Origin: Arctopsyche grandis
Lineage: Eukaryota; Arthropoda; Insecta; Trichoptera; Hydropsychidae
DNA: 64,000 nucleotides
NCBI RefSeq assembly: GCF_051622035.1
Contig: NC_135362.1
Span: forward strand, 25,009,001-25,073,000
Reading direction: 5' to 3'
Each line of letters starts with the position of its first letter. Positions within the stretch are counted from its first letter, which is position 1. Below, piece by piece: positions 12,277 through 23,528 of the stretch. Below the pieces are notes generated by a model that saw nothing but the letters and a program-made list of their open reading frames with translations, did not search any database and was not told the DNA's origin. A program made the translations under genes and the position numbers.

Positions 12277-13409
12277 AAAGAAGAGATAAATCTAGAATAA
12301 GGCGAAAAACAACCAATAGATAATAAATGGATGAAGAGAATGTTTGTCAAATTTTAATTCGATTCAAACTCTCGGACAAAGTCTTACAAGTTCAATAAAA
12401 CACACAAACAATAGTGTTTAATTTCGAAAGCGAGTTTACAACTCAATTTAACGCCTCGGCGAAAATTCTAAAAGCCAAACTCCCTTCGACATACGGGCTT
12501 AAAAAAAGCTTCCTAATTAAATGCAAACAAAAAGCTCAAATCAAAGTGTATTCAGCTCGATACGAAGAGAGCTTTCAAGTCAACGACGACCCTGCCAAAA
12601 CAAAGTTCAGAGACAATTCCGCCTACTGCACAAACATTTACGTTCGACAACTTCAAACACAAACAAACAACAACAACAAAAACGACGACGACAAAAAAAA
12701 GAAGAAGCGAACAAACGAAAAATAAGAGAAAATAGAGGGAACTAACTTGTAAATAGTGAATCTTTGAATAGATTCAGTAATTAACCGGCAACCTTTATGA
12801 CATATGTACGTACTACGTATAGAGGAGATTCACACAAAGCAATAAATTATATCCAGTCCGATTCAAAAGGAGATCTATTAAGTCCATTGACGCGCTATCC
12901 CCTTTTTAGGCGAATCAAAAGGATTATTGGATACATGAAAATGTATCCGGAAGAGGAAAAAGGAAAGCCTTTGCGCCGAATCTTTTTTTTTCATCGTAAA
13001 TTGCACGAGTGTGGAGAGAACCGCGCGCCTACCCTTATTGACCCCGTTTTCCGTCCGGGGAAACCGTTCATTTCCTTTTCATTCGTAAACAAAGATGTTC
13101 AAACGGAGACTTTCCCCTTTTCGAAGCCATAATAAAATCCTCGGCTCGAGGCTAAAACAAACTACAAAATCATTATCGTTGGAATTTATGTACAACGTTA
13201 GGCAGAACTGTGGAGTTGGCAGTCTATGTACATATGTACATACAAACACATATTGCATGAACCCAATTCAAAAAACCTACGAATGAAACAATCAATTTGT
13301 ATGAATGCACATACCAAATATGATTTTATGGGTATATATTATTTTTTTCATACAAAAAGTATATTTTATTTTATTACAGGTACCGAAACCCATTTTTTCT
13401 ACATAAGTA
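12277..13409. other. No gene seen; GC-richer island at 12770-13150
   Basis: The stretch 12414-12725 is open but Lys/Asn-rich and low complexity. The stretch 12770-13150 is a GC-richer single-copy island. No family is recognised. Confidence 0.4.
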
Positions 13410-13819
13410 GAGTCTGTTCAAGAAACGAGCGACCTGGGTGACAGTATTAGTGTATATACTACATGCAGTGGTCATTAGTTTCGCTTCGGCGTTCGACGTA
13501 GGAAGACGTATCTTCGCTTTTTCATACACGGTGGATACAAAGTTCCCAACACATAAGTAATATAAAAAAATTGTAAGTTATTTTTTTCAACAATGTAAAA
13601 GTATAGGTATAATACAGTCGTGTATGATGTAGTGGTGCGACATGTGCGCTCCGGTATTTCCCTCCGCCAAAACCACATAATAATCCAAAAAAACCCGTCA
13701 ATTCCGTTTCAAAATTCCAGAAATAAATAAATTAAAGAAATAAAAAAATAAAGAGATATAAATAAATTTAGATAACAAAAAAGTTCCTTTTGTTTCATTT
13801 TTGAGAAAAACTTTAAAAA

Positions 13820-13878
<59 letters not shown>

Positions 13879-13951
13879 TAACGCATACTTTACAGTCACC
13901 CGGTAGTTACGAACACTGTCAACCAGGTCGCTCGTTTCTTGAACAGACTCT
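13410..13951. mobile_element. mariner-type MITE with perfect 28-bp ends
   Basis: The left end GAGTCTGTTCAAGAAACGAG continues for eight more bases, and the right end is its exact complement for 28 bp. TA flanks both sides (13408-13409 and 13952-13953). A (TA)n tract at 13824-13875 lies inside. Perfect ends suggest a fairly young insertion. No transposase is apparent. Confidence 0.85.
13824..13875. repeat. (TA)n microsatellite
   Basis: A TA run of about 52 bp inside the MITE at 13410-13951. Confidence 0.95.
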
Positions 13952-14059
13952 ACTAACAATTCCAAACATTACAAATACAATTATATTTATACAATAACAA
14001 AAAAACACGCATGGATAAATTCGATATAGAGCATATTTTTGAAAGAAATACGTACATTT

Positions 14060-14235
14060 TTTACAAGAATATTATTAGCTTCACTCTGTTAGTTCAAAGA
14101 CATTCTTGCCCGACAAAAATTGTAATCTGATTTTAAACCACTTCCACTCTTCAGTTCGCTTTGATATCATACCGACATACGGGGGCAAGCTAACATTGAA
14201 GTAATTTAATGTCTCCGACATGAAGCTAGAGTAAA
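14060..14235 (-). repeat. Family D repeat, partial, inverted
   Basis: The complement matches 19200-19350: TTTTTGTCGGGCAAG, a CCACTTCCACTCTTC-type word and GTATGTCGGTATGATATC. It stops just before the MITE at 14243. Confidence 0.65.
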
Positions 14236-14242
14236 CGAATTA

Positions 14243-14419
14243 TTCCGCAAAAAGCAATCTCGCGCACGTCACTAAATTCTCGATAACAGAATATCTGGCA
14301 ACCGAATTCTCGTTAGTACAATATTTCACCAGGATGGCGTTCGATTGATGGAGTTTTTGGGTGACAGATGTTCCGTAATCGAGATTTTCGTGACGTGCGC
14401 GAGATCGCTTTTTGCGGAA
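14243..14419. mobile_element. MITE with TTCCGCAAAAAGC ends, TA target
   Basis: Inverted ends of about 33 bp start TTCCGCAAAAAGCAATCTCG on the left and TTCCGCAAAAAGCGATCTCG on the complement of the right. TA lies on both sides (14241-14242 and 14420-14421). Confidence 0.8.
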
Positions 14420-14627
14420 TAATCACCAAACCGAAGTCAGAGGAGTTTAATCATTAACAAAGAGTTATAACAGTTACTTTTTTCACTAGCATCTCATATA
14501 AACTTAATGTTACAAGCTTTTATACTTTCACACATACACACGTTTTCAATTCACAAATGGATTAAATAAAGTAATATATTAGTGATATTCGTGGCCCAAC
14601 TTGTGAAGTGTCTGTCATAGCTGTCAC

Positions 14628-14894
14628 TTGGCGCAGAGAGTGTTTTGGAGAGAGATGTTCATGTTCATAAGCGTCCACACTCCTCATTGGAAGACCAATA
14701 AAGATCGCGATCCTCAGGAATGGGAGTATCGACAAGAGCATGTGTATTTAGGAACAAGACTCTTTGCTGCCGGGCAAGCCTACGGTGACATTAGCAGATT
14801 GAAATTACTAAATGTACTGCGCATTGAAAAATTAGACTGCTTGCTTAGACAAAACACAAAATTTTGGAAGTCTAAAAAGCACAAAATAAAATAA
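14628..14894 (+). pseudogene. Helitron/Pif1-type helicase C-terminal remnant
   Basis: Residues 41-71 of this 88-residue frame (14748-14840) read LGTRLFAAGQAYGDISRLKL and then LNVLRIEKLDC. Pif1-family helicases, including the helicase of autonomous Helitrons, end with a motif of the type FxxGQxYVALSR...LxGLxIxxLD. The AL of the motif is replaced by DI here. All upstream helicase motifs (Walker A and others) are absent, so this is a relic. The first 40 residues are not recognised. With Helitrons all around, a Helitron source is more likely than a host Pif1 gene. Confidence 0.6.
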
Positions 14895-15034
14895 TTATGG
14901 TTAAAAAAAGCTTTTTACTATTATTAATTATAAATTATATACATAGGTGAGTAGCATATTGATAAAAATCAGCAAATTTGAGATGCTAGAAACTCAAATT
15001 TGAAAGAAATGGGGTTAGATTACCAATTTGGTGG

Positions 15035-15200
15035 AACCGTTTCAACAATTAAATCAGATAAATTGGCAAACTCTGATAGGAAACAATTGACCTGGAGTCA
15101 CATATATCTAAAATCTGACCAACAACACTGGGACTGGGATTGAACTCATAACCCCTCAGTAGAAAGTATTATACGCTAACTACTAAACAACATATGTTGC
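15035..15200 (-). mobile_element. tRNA-derived SINE, truncated
   Basis: The minus strand shows the head (ACTAAACAACATATG region, B-box-like GAGTTCAATCCCAG) and body with TGACTCCAGGTCAATTG. The tail is absent. Confidence 0.75.
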
Positions 15201-15219
15201 TGGTTAAAAAGTTATCTTC

Positions 15220-15535
15220 TTTATCGGTTGCTCAATGCTAAAAGTTGTGATTATTAGTATCTCTTGGGAGAAGTAATCTCGCTCGCCTTCCCTACATAGT
15301 TTCGGTGACTACATGCCTGTCCAGACTCTTCCTGGCCATATGGCCAAAGTATGAAAAAACCCTTTTCCTAGATATTGTAGAGAGACTCTCTGATGCTGCT
15401 AGCTCTTTGAGGATCGAGATGTTCATCCGTCTCCAGCACCACATTTTGAATGCATCTAGATTGTCCCTTTCTCTCTTTTTCAGGGTCCACGTCTCAAAAG
15501 ATATAGTAATGTTAAAAAGCAAGATATTCATGCTA
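15220..15535 (-). pseudogene. RTE-type LINE fragment (C-terminal reverse transcriptase region)
   Basis: On the minus strand the frame 15531-15292 reads ETWTLKKRERDNLDAFKMWC, WRRMNISILKEL and later RVFSYFGHMARKSLDRHVV. This order is characteristic of the region after the catalytic domain in RTE-like endonuclease/reverse transcriptases common in moths. No YADD box is included. Dead 5'-truncated fragment. Confidence 0.7.
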
Positions 15536-15734
15536 ATAAGTTGGCTATTAAATTGCTGGCTACGAAATATTCCGGAGCGAGCGATGCTATGACCAAATTT
15601 ACGTGAGACGAATCTTTAGGCTTGGTTTCTGAAAACCTTTTATTTGATATTTTGCCATGTTGAATACATTCTACATATTTATCATCCCTGGTATATAGGT
15701 TTTTCATTCCAAATTGACCCTTTTTTATTTCAAA

Positions 15735-15942
15735 CTAGCTGTACCCGGCATGTGTTGCAAAGCCACCATAACGCATGCAGTTTCCGTTTATCCCGTTCCC
15801 GTTTTTAAGCAATTTTTTTTTACATAAACCATCGCGGACATGCACACAATAACTCATGTAAGTTTCATCGCAATCGGTTGAATGGCATAGGAACGCATAC
15901 TTGACAGACAAACATTCATTTTTATATATAGGTATATGTAGA
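15735..15942 (-). mobile_element. Non-autonomous Helitron, family B, complete and nested
   Basis: On the minus strand it starts TCTACATATACCTATATATA and ends GCCGGGTACAGCTAG. It is inserted between A (15734) and T (15943) in a MITE. At 208 bp it is a shorter sister of 7797-8211, sharing the CAATCGGTTGAATGG and TGACAGACAAACATTCA blocks. Confidence 0.85.
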
Positions 15943-15979
15943 TTAAACGTTTTTCAATTCAAATTGACCCTTTTCAATG

Positions 15980-16083
15980 TCAATTTGAAATGAAAAAGGT
16001 TTAATTTGAAATGAAAAAAGGTTCAATTTGAAATGAAAAAGGGTCAATTTTAAATTAAAAAGGGTCAATTTGGAATTAAAAAC
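15980..16083 (+). repeat. 21-bp minisatellite, about 5 copies
   Basis: The unit is close to TCAATTTGAAATGAAAAAGGG, with later units shifting to TTAAATTAAAAAGGG. It makes up the right arm of the MITE that contains it. Confidence 0.85.
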
Positions 16084-16086
16084 CTG

Positions 16087-16824
16087 TATACAATAGGGAA
16101 AAACAGTGTTTTTCACTTATCAGCTTTTGTTCCGAATATATGTACATATGTACATACATAAATACGTTTCGATCACTTGTATGTTAAATAGCATGCTTTT
16201 TCCACCACAAGCTTTCATATACGCGGTTCAATAGAGCGTATATATGTATGTACATTCTAGCTACTATCAAAAGCTCGCATGCTTGAACACGCGTGACACG
16301 CTTTTGAAATATTGCAAGCACAACTTTGACGTATGCAAAATATATTCAGATAGGTTTTTTAGAATATTCGTGAAAATGTGAGTGCTAACTTCACACGATT
16401 CTGCCAAAATGAATACATGAAAAACAGACCTTTTGAACTGTTGTGTCGATGTTAAAGACATTTCACCAGAAGGGGTTAGCTTTTAACCGAAAGCATTCCA
16501 ATTCGACGTAAAATCCGCACTAAAATGAAGAAGTGGCACATTGAGAACTTTGTCCATGGCGCGGTGGATGTCATTATACAGTAAATTACTGCGATAAAAC
16601 TTTTAACAAGTAAAGTTTATACGTCTATTTGTCAAAAAGTGCCAAGAATGGACTTAAAATAACAACAAAGTGGCACTTTCGAACTCGATACTGAAGCGGT
16701 CGTTAAAATTTATAGAGGGAACATTTTTAACACGACAGAGGTTTCATTGGAATCAAAATATGTATGTACAACTGTTTGTACGATTCGACCATTTCGTTTC
16801 ATCATTTTTCAATTTGTTCGTTAC
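16087..16824. other. No gene seen
   Basis: AT-rich DNA without a recognised gene or repeat. Confidence 0.4.
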
Positions 16825-17425
16825 TAAGGATTGTAATACCGGTTTACCGGTAAATCATCAAAATTTCGCCACCGGTAAATACCGGTAGATTTTAAATTTT
16901 ACCGGGAATTGCTGGAAACTATTTTATTGGGAATTAAGTACATATGCAGGCATATAATTGCATAATATTTGGTCATATTTATCTTTTATTTTTTTTATGT
17001 AATTTGTAAAAATCTATATTTGGGCTCAGATGTTATTTTGTTACGTTTATTCTTTATTTTTATGCACTATTACATTTGTTGTCGGTTGATCGATGCAAAT
17101 GGCGTATTGTGGAAAAGGTTGTTTGGATTTGTTTATTTTCAGTATAAAATGTTGCTATTTCAAATTAATAAATTCACTGGCAAAACAGACCAACTAAATC
17201 GTAATAAACATGATCAGACGGTGTTTTATGACATTTTCAGACAATAATCGAAACTTTAAATAAATAAATATGATTGGTTGAAAATAAAAAATTAAATTTA
17301 TTTTCTATTAAATAATTTACTATTCACTAAATCCGAATTGACTTTAATGAATTTACATGACATTATTCACCTGAGATTTATTTTTAATTATTTATGATTC
17401 AATCTAGGTTAACGTTTCTAGGAAA

Positions 17426-17474
17426 AGTAGCCACATACAGTTGTCTAATGATTAGACAACTGTATGTGGTTACT
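17426..17474. repeat. Near-perfect hairpin, 24-bp arms
   Basis: The core arm CCACATACAGTTGTCTAAT is followed after one base (G) by its exact complement; extension outward adds five pairs with one mismatch. It lies inside the element at 16825-17615. Confidence 0.9.
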
Positions 17475-17484
17475 TTGTTTTTTG

Positions 17485-17511
17485 TCCGTGGATTAGACTC
17501 TAATCCACGGA
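17485..17511. repeat. Perfect hairpin, 11-bp arms
   Basis: TCCGTGGATTA, five-base loop GACTC, TAATCCACGGA. It lies 10 bp after the first hairpin. Confidence 0.9.
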
Positions 17512-17615
17512 AAAAAATTATTTTCCATTTACCGGTGAATACCGGTATACTAGTAGTAGAAAAAATCATTGACCGTTTACCATTTATGTAATTTGATGGT
17601 AAATCTCAATCCCTA

Positions 17616-18349
17616 CTCGTCACTAAAGAAGTTTCTTGATAGCGATTCGTTTAAATAGCGTATGACAGTTTGCTTCCAAATTGTACCTTAAGACGTATAC
17701 AATTCAAAAATAAAACAGAATTAGTCCCTTTTCGCGGTCGAATTTGAGCATAATTTACCGCAGTGTGTGTATTTTCTATTCTTTTTTTTTTAATTCGTAA
17801 TACACGTGTGCGATACGTCGTCATTCCTTTTGAGGGTTTCATCTCCGCATTATTTAATTTGCTTTCGTTGCCATATTCCCTATCCAATATTCATAACATC
17901 ATGTCGAAATTGAAACGAAAGCGACTATAGCGTATCTCGTCATTGTAAATTCTGTCGTTACGCGAAATTTCCGCTTCTATTTTCGATTCTCCCTTTGATG
18001 ATTTCCGTCGATTTTTATTCATTACTGAAATCGTATCGAAGTGCTTTCGATTTGTTCGACGACACGCGCGTAAGCGAAACATCGACAATTATTTTTAGAA
18101 ATGCGATATATATAATATGTACATTTGAAGTATAATGAATATAAAAGAAATACAGCCTTTCTAAGAAACAATTCTAGCTGAATATTATATGTATATTTAT
18201 GCCAAGATCGAACGATGTATGCGTAAAATTTTCAATATACGCATAATCATCATCGCGTAACTACTGAGGAAAGACAAATATGTATATATGTACAAGTTTA
18301 TAAAAAAAATAAACAGAAAGTATGTATGTACATATGTATATACAACATG
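17616..18349. other. No gene seen
   Basis: The stretch 17650-18090 is CpG-richer with two minus-strand open frames of 65-78 codons that match nothing I recognise. Confidence 0.4.
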
Positions 18350-18592
18350 TGGTTATATTTGTAAGTGGGGGAAGTTCAATTTTCAGTTCAAAGAACCACT
18401 ATTTCTGTTTGACTTAATTCACAAATTGCTATCAATTAATATGTCCCGAACCTTGAATAAACAGAATACACGTATTACAGGCCACCAGTATTTTTAAATA
18501 TTGTTAAATGCAAAACATCATATGTAATGTTTTTCGAGATATTTCTCAAAATGAAAAGTGGACATATGCCAACTTCAATCATATCGGTTCAT
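18350..18592. mobile_element. MITE with GGTTATAT ends, copy 2 (diverged)
   Basis: Homologous along its length to 9327-9564, for example GTATTTTTAAATATTGTTAA and GAGATATTTCTC. Confidence 0.7.
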
Positions 18593-18770
18593 ATGTATGT
18601 TTGTTCCCTATACAACTCCAAACCATTTTACCATTGATACCAAAACAATACTTTTTCATAACTAATTTCATTCCTGTCGTAAATGAGAAAGTCTGCAAAA
18701 CGTCAAAATTGTCATAAAAGAACTGACCAAGAACTAAACTGACAATAAATCAAATAAGTTAGATATGAGA

Positions 18771-19360
18771 GTTCATCTGAGTTATGAAGGGCGGTAGAAA
18801 GCCGCGTTTGGATAGTTAGCTGTCATCGCTTCGATCTGACACAAGATAACGATGTAATTTTTGCTGAGTTCGTTAGTTATTTAACTCCTCCAGCTACACG
18901 GCAAAGACATGAGCTTGCTTAAATTTTAGCTAACCACCGTATGTTGGTAAAATTTCAAAGCGATCTAAAGAGTGGAAGTGGTTCAAAATTAGATCACAAA
19001 TTTTTGACGGGCAGGAATTTCATGAAACTAACACAGTGAAGCTTGTAAAAAGTAACTGTTTCCAATGTTCAAGTGAGTTGCGAAGGGGCGGTAGAAAGCC
19101 CCGCTTGGATAGCTAGCTGTCATTGCTTCGATCTGACATAAGATTACGTTGTAATTTTTATTGAGTTCGTTAATGATTTACATAGCTCCTCTGGCTTCAC
19201 TTCGAAGACATTAGCTTACTTCAATGTTAGCTAACCACCGTATGTTGGTAAAATTTCAAAGCGATCTAAAGAGTGGAAGTGGTTCAAAATTAGATTACAA
19301 TTTTTAGACGGGCGGGTATTTCATAGAAATAAAAGAGTGAAGCTAATAAAAAGCTTACTA
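18771..19360 (+). repeat. Family D repeat, two tandem units of about 296 bp
   Basis: Units 18771-19066 and 19067-19360 share AAGGGCGGTAGAAAGCC, GATCTGACA, GCTAACCACCGTATGTTGG and GATCTAAAGAGTGGAAGTGG. The pair arose by tandem duplication of one dispersed element. Confidence 0.85.
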
Positions 19361-20469
19361 TGGACTTTGTATGAAAATAATCTTCCATGTAAAAACTACA
19401 TACTACAGTGAAATTTCATTACGCAAAATCTACATACAAACCAGATAAGGAACGGATTAGGTTCATGAGGTAAAGAGGAAGAGTCAAAAGTTCCTTTTCA
19501 AATATTCCATTTAAGCTTATCGGAATAGAAGTACAACGTTTCGTAGCACGTTCAGCCGCATAAAACCAATTCATATCTGCCGAAACATATGTATCTATTC
19601 TGAACAAGCACAAAAAATGATTTAAATATTTGAAAATTTAATGAGGTAGTATGATGTGTCTTAGTTTCATGCAATATTTCAGCGTTGCAAATTTTTGTGA
19701 CGCGTTAAACAATTCACTACACCGTTTGTGAAGAAGTTTTACTACAAAAATTTACATCTGTAATACTAAAAAAAAATCCCATTTGTTCTTTCCTTACAAA
19801 TTTAACCCAACACCAAGAAAATATCGACAAGATAATAAATAAATTTATATTACATCATACACATGTATGTACATATATACACCTATATAACCTGGGTGGT
19901 TTTACGTAAGCATTGATGCAAAGTATTGTTCAAACGATTCGAGATTCTAAGCCGGGAGCCGACAGTTTGCTTCAACAAACAAACCAACATTTTGTTTGAT
20001 TTTCCAATCCACTGCCAGGTGTACAATTACTAACGTGATCGGAGGATATATTGTTAAAGTCGAATTTAACGTCAACCGACACCACCCGCCCACCCACCCA
20101 CCCACCACCCCCCAGATCCTGATATCGACAGGAAAGAGACGCAGGCGATATTCGAAACTACATAATACACCGACCCTTACAAAACCCAACCCCAGACACC
20201 ACCCTAAAATCAAACGAAAACAAGGAGCAACTTGTCAACAATACACGGATAAGCAAACAACAAACTTCGTAAACGCGTACATATTATAGGTACGATAATG
20301 ACAAGAGTCCTACCCTCGTGTCGCGAATGAATATGAATTAAACGTCAATCTGAAAGGGGACGTTAAGTACATATGTATGTACAGAGTGCAAAGGTGATGC
20401 TCCACAATTTGATTAAATTGAGTAAATAATGAATAAATCACGCCATCATGTATCAATGGCGTTTCATTT
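19361..20469. other. No gene seen; (CCCA)n at 20085-20110
   Basis: AT-rich DNA. A CCCA/CACC simple repeat lies near 20085-20110. Confidence 0.45.
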
Positions 20470-20690
20470 TCTACCAACAGCGTGGACTAGTAGTTAGCAT
20501 ATACATATGTATGCTTTCAAACATAGTGTTCACGAGTTCAGGTTCCACTGGTTGCTGCTGGCCAAACTTTGTAACTCCGTATCGATCGTTTCCTATTATC
20601 CAGAATTTGCCAATTTATCTGTTTTCCATTGAAACGGTTCCAACAAATTGGCGAAATCTCGCGAAGTTGCGACCTATCGACCAATAATCT
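20470..20690 (+). mobile_element. tRNA-derived SINE, head type 1, truncated
   Basis: AACAGCGTGGACTAGTAG (A-box-like) and GAGTTCAGGTTCC (B-box-like), then the shared body with AATTTGCCAATTTATC and CATTGAAACGGTTCC. Confidence 0.8.
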
Positions 20691-20926
20691 CTCCGTGCTG
20701 AGTATAAATATTAAAGACTGTGTATAAATATTAGGCGGATCTGTTCCGTAAATGATTCGGAGCCGGCTGGCCGATGAATCAAGAACATTAAGCTACTTCT
20801 ACCACTAATAAATCCCTCTACACGTCCATACTACAATATTATATTTTGTATTTAAATACATTTTATTTGCAGAATACAAACATACATATAATATTATTAA
20901 ATTAGGCATATTTTTTGATTACACTG

Positions 20927-21333
20927 AGCAACAAAAAATCACTTTTTTTCATTGCCGGATCGGAGAATAATCTTTACTAAGAATGGCACACTAAATTCTA
21001 ATATGACAATAATTTTTGTTAACTTGTTCTCGTTTAAGAGATATGAGCGTTTAAGAAAATGTGTAATTTTTACATATTGTTGGCTTTTGAAGTCTTTAAT
21101 TGAAAAGAGAGTATTGGAATCAATAGTCGTTTGTTTTTTCCATTGATTGTGATTTTTTATTGCTTAAAATACGTATATAGAATTATCTAGTGAACTTTAA
21201 AAGTCAAAAAAAATTTTTTTCCGTAATATTATGAGCTAATATTTCACTTTAATAAGGGTTGGTTTTCAATCTCAATATATTTTTTTTATTTTATCTGAAC
21301 TAATTCGAGCGGTAAATATTTTGAATTACAATA
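20927..21333 (+). repeat. Unclassified repeat family E, copy 1
   Basis: It begins ACACTGAGCAACAAAAAA and ends near CTAATTCGAGCGGTAAATAT. It is alignable over its length to the complement of 49925-50350, and its end to 56185-56322. It has no matching inverted ends and no protein. Confidence 0.7.
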
Positions 21334-21519
21334 TGAATTGTTCTAGGCGGAAAGCTCATCGCTCTCTACTCTTCATACAATACAACAGCATGTTTTAGCT
21401 CAATTTAATACATATTATACATTTAAATTATCACGCCTTAAAAAATCATTCAAAATGAAGCTAATCATTCATAATAGAAAAAATATAAATCATAATACTC
21501 AATAATATTGAATAATTAA

Positions 21520-22085
21520 GCTTCACCTGTGTGGGATATCGCCTCGAATACTAACCTTTCCAAGCTCCAAGTAATACAAAATAAATCCCTAAAAATAATT
21601 CATAATACACCCATATATACTAACTTGAAAAAACTGCATCCCATAAATAATATTCCGTTTGTTACAGAAATTACTAACAAACTAACCAGTAGAATCTATG
21701 ACAAAATCACTAATAACTACATATACTAAACACATTTGTGAAGAGTCTCGGTGATTACAGCAAAATTTCTATACCCTTCAGGTATAAACACATATTACAT
21801 AAACATAATCTGCTTTAGGTCATCGACTTTAGAGAGTCTTTAATTAATATTGTGTATTAGATGTATTATGAGCATTTATAAGAATTGTAAATAGGTTTAT
21901 GAGCTCTTTTTCCTATTATGCTGTACATTAACATTAGAATAATATAATACTATGATTACTAACAAAATCAAATTAAAATTGTAAAATAGAAAATGATCAG
22001 TAGATCAGTAGCTATTAAAATAGATATAAGATGTATTGTGAACATAATTTCGTAATGATAAAAAGAATTTAAAAATCAAAATCAA
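21520..22085 (+). mobile_element. 5'-truncated Jockey-type LINE, copy 2
   Basis: It matches 1720-2280 of copy 1: the last part of the reverse transcriptase (NTNLSKLQVIQNKSLKII) with a premature stop, then the same 3' UTR and an AAATC tail. Confidence 0.85.
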
Positions 22086-23090
22086 ATCAGAATAATAAAG
22101 CCTAATACATATCATAATATTGAAGACGTGTTTTGGATCCATTAAGCAGAACTATGTAACTATACATATGTATAGAGAATAATTTATCGATGATCCGTAC
22201 TATATAAATACATAGTATAGGATTTTCCCTGTCTTTGGATTGTAATTACCAATGAATAATTTATTATATATGTGCATACATATATCTACATACGTACAGT
22301 GAGATGATGAAAATTCAATTTGGCAAATATCTCTGATTGGGAATTGCCAATTCAATTAATCGTCGAGTAATGGAAATCGTGCGGATTTCACCGTCGCGCT
22401 TAACGAAAAAGAACGCTCGACTAATTAATTAATCGAGAAAATTTGCACGCTTTTGCGCGAATACAACCGTACGTCGACAACGGTCGTAACGACTTCCGGT
22501 TCCTTTTACAGACGCGCCGGAAGTGTCTCGCAAAGCCGGAAGCCGTCGTGGACGACGCCGAAGTTGTTAATTTTCGAAAAGCGAAAATTTTCCGCGGAAA
22601 AGTAAACGAAATTATGCTAATTTCGCCCAACGAGATATTCCATAAATCGTCCGGATCGGATTAATTTCGCATTTATAGAAATGTTTCGCATTATAATTAA
22701 GTAACTTCATGAGAAGACGGTGTGAGATAAATATTCAAATACAAATTTAAGACGACTAAAATCACACGAATTCCAAATTATATGCCAGTCGCCGAAGTTA
22801 TAATATGTTATGAATAATATTTGCAATGTTTATGCTAATTATTTTTCGATTTCACGGCCACGCTACAAACAACACGCTCAAAACCATACTATTTAGTATC
22901 AAATACACAATATACTATATATGTTATATACTTATGTATATGTAAATCTACAGTTTTAACTTAAATTTTAAATTCCATCTAATAGTACAAGACACTTCAA
23001 AATTTAAGAAAGCGTCACATTTTTTTACAACATATATTCGAATCTTTACGCGATACGCTGTTTTAGATCAGCAATGAGCATCAAAACTAG
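22086..23090. other. No certain gene; CpG-rich island at 22380-22680
   Basis: The stretch 22380-22680 is rich in CpG and open on both strands for about 70 codons. A splice-acceptor-like TTCCTTTTACAG precedes 22512, but no protein family is recognised. It could be an exon or regulatory DNA. Confidence 0.35.
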
Positions 23091-23368
23091 TGAAGAATAG
23101 TCGAGGTACAAGAAAACAATCCGTTAGGTTTCAGATATTTAATAGCTGCTCATCTGGTGATCACCAGGTTTCGAATAAATCCTAAGACCAACTCGCCGGC
23201 TTTTATACATGTTCGTAAGCCACGCGGATTTGGTGGTTTAGTCGAGCTCGCTCATTGGTCGGTGAGCTGAGCTCTTTGATTGGGCGATGAGTCGGGCTCT
23301 CTAATTAGATGATGAGAGCCACGCGGTAATTGGGCGGCATGCACTGATCCTCCTATCTTTACGCAACA
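23091..23368 (-). mobile_element. Solo LTR of an LTR retrotransposon
   Basis: Bounded by TG...CA and flanked by CTAG on both sides (23087-23090 and 23369-23372); the joined target would be the palindrome AAAACTAGTTTT. On the minus strand it carries CCAAT boxes, then TATAAAAG (23217-23210), then a transcribed part with the palindrome CTGGTGATCACCAG (23154-23167). TG...CA termini, a 4-bp target duplication and an internal pol II promoter are the signature of an LTR. No internal retroviral-type genes flank it, so it is a solo copy left by recombination. Confidence 0.75.
23254..23353 (-). promoter_or_regulatory. Four 25-bp direct repeats with CCAAT boxes in the LTR
   Basis: Units start at 23254, 23279, 23304 and 23329, exactly 25 bp apart. 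Three carry ATTGG (CCAAT on the minus strand) and the fourth ATTAG. The nearest CCAAT is about 40 bp upstream of the TATA box, a usual enhancer/promoter arrangement. Confidence 0.7.
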
Positions 23369-23528
23369 CTAGTTTTATGATTTGAAAATCTTTAATTGAG
23401 GACTTTCGAATTTAGCAAACCATATTTTGGTATCAAATCTTAAATCATACACGCGTTTTAGAAGTGATCAAAGTCCTTTGATAGTTTTTTTTTAATTATT
23501 ATTTCCATCCCCGAGAAACGTTGGCTAG

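Larger units (their letters stand above)
15696..16086. mobile_element. MITE with GGTTTTT ends, split by a Helitron
   Basis: The left end TAGGTTTTTCATTCCAAATT pairs with the complement of AATTTGGAATTAAAAACCTG on the right, with TA outside both. The element's right part is a 21-bp minisatellite of its own end sequence. A Helitron sits inside at 15735-15942. Confidence 0.75.
16825..17615. mobile_element. Old hAT-like element with ACCGGT-rich ends
   Basis: TAAGGATTGTAATACCGG at the left corresponds to the complement TAGGGATTGAGATTTACC at the right. Eight-base flanks match at six positions (TTCGTTAC and CTCGTCAC), as expected for an old hAT target duplication. Repeated ACCGGTAAATACCGGTA words lie near both ends. 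No transposase is recognisable inside. Confidence 0.55.

Noticed and set aside
12414..12725. 103-codon open frame ending in Asn/Asp/Lys runs
   Set aside because: Low-complexity tail and no recognisable domain.
22443..22664. Possible exon behind the acceptor-like TTCCTTTTACAG
   Set aside because: Both strands are open because of the CpG-rich composition, and no protein family is recognised; left as an island.
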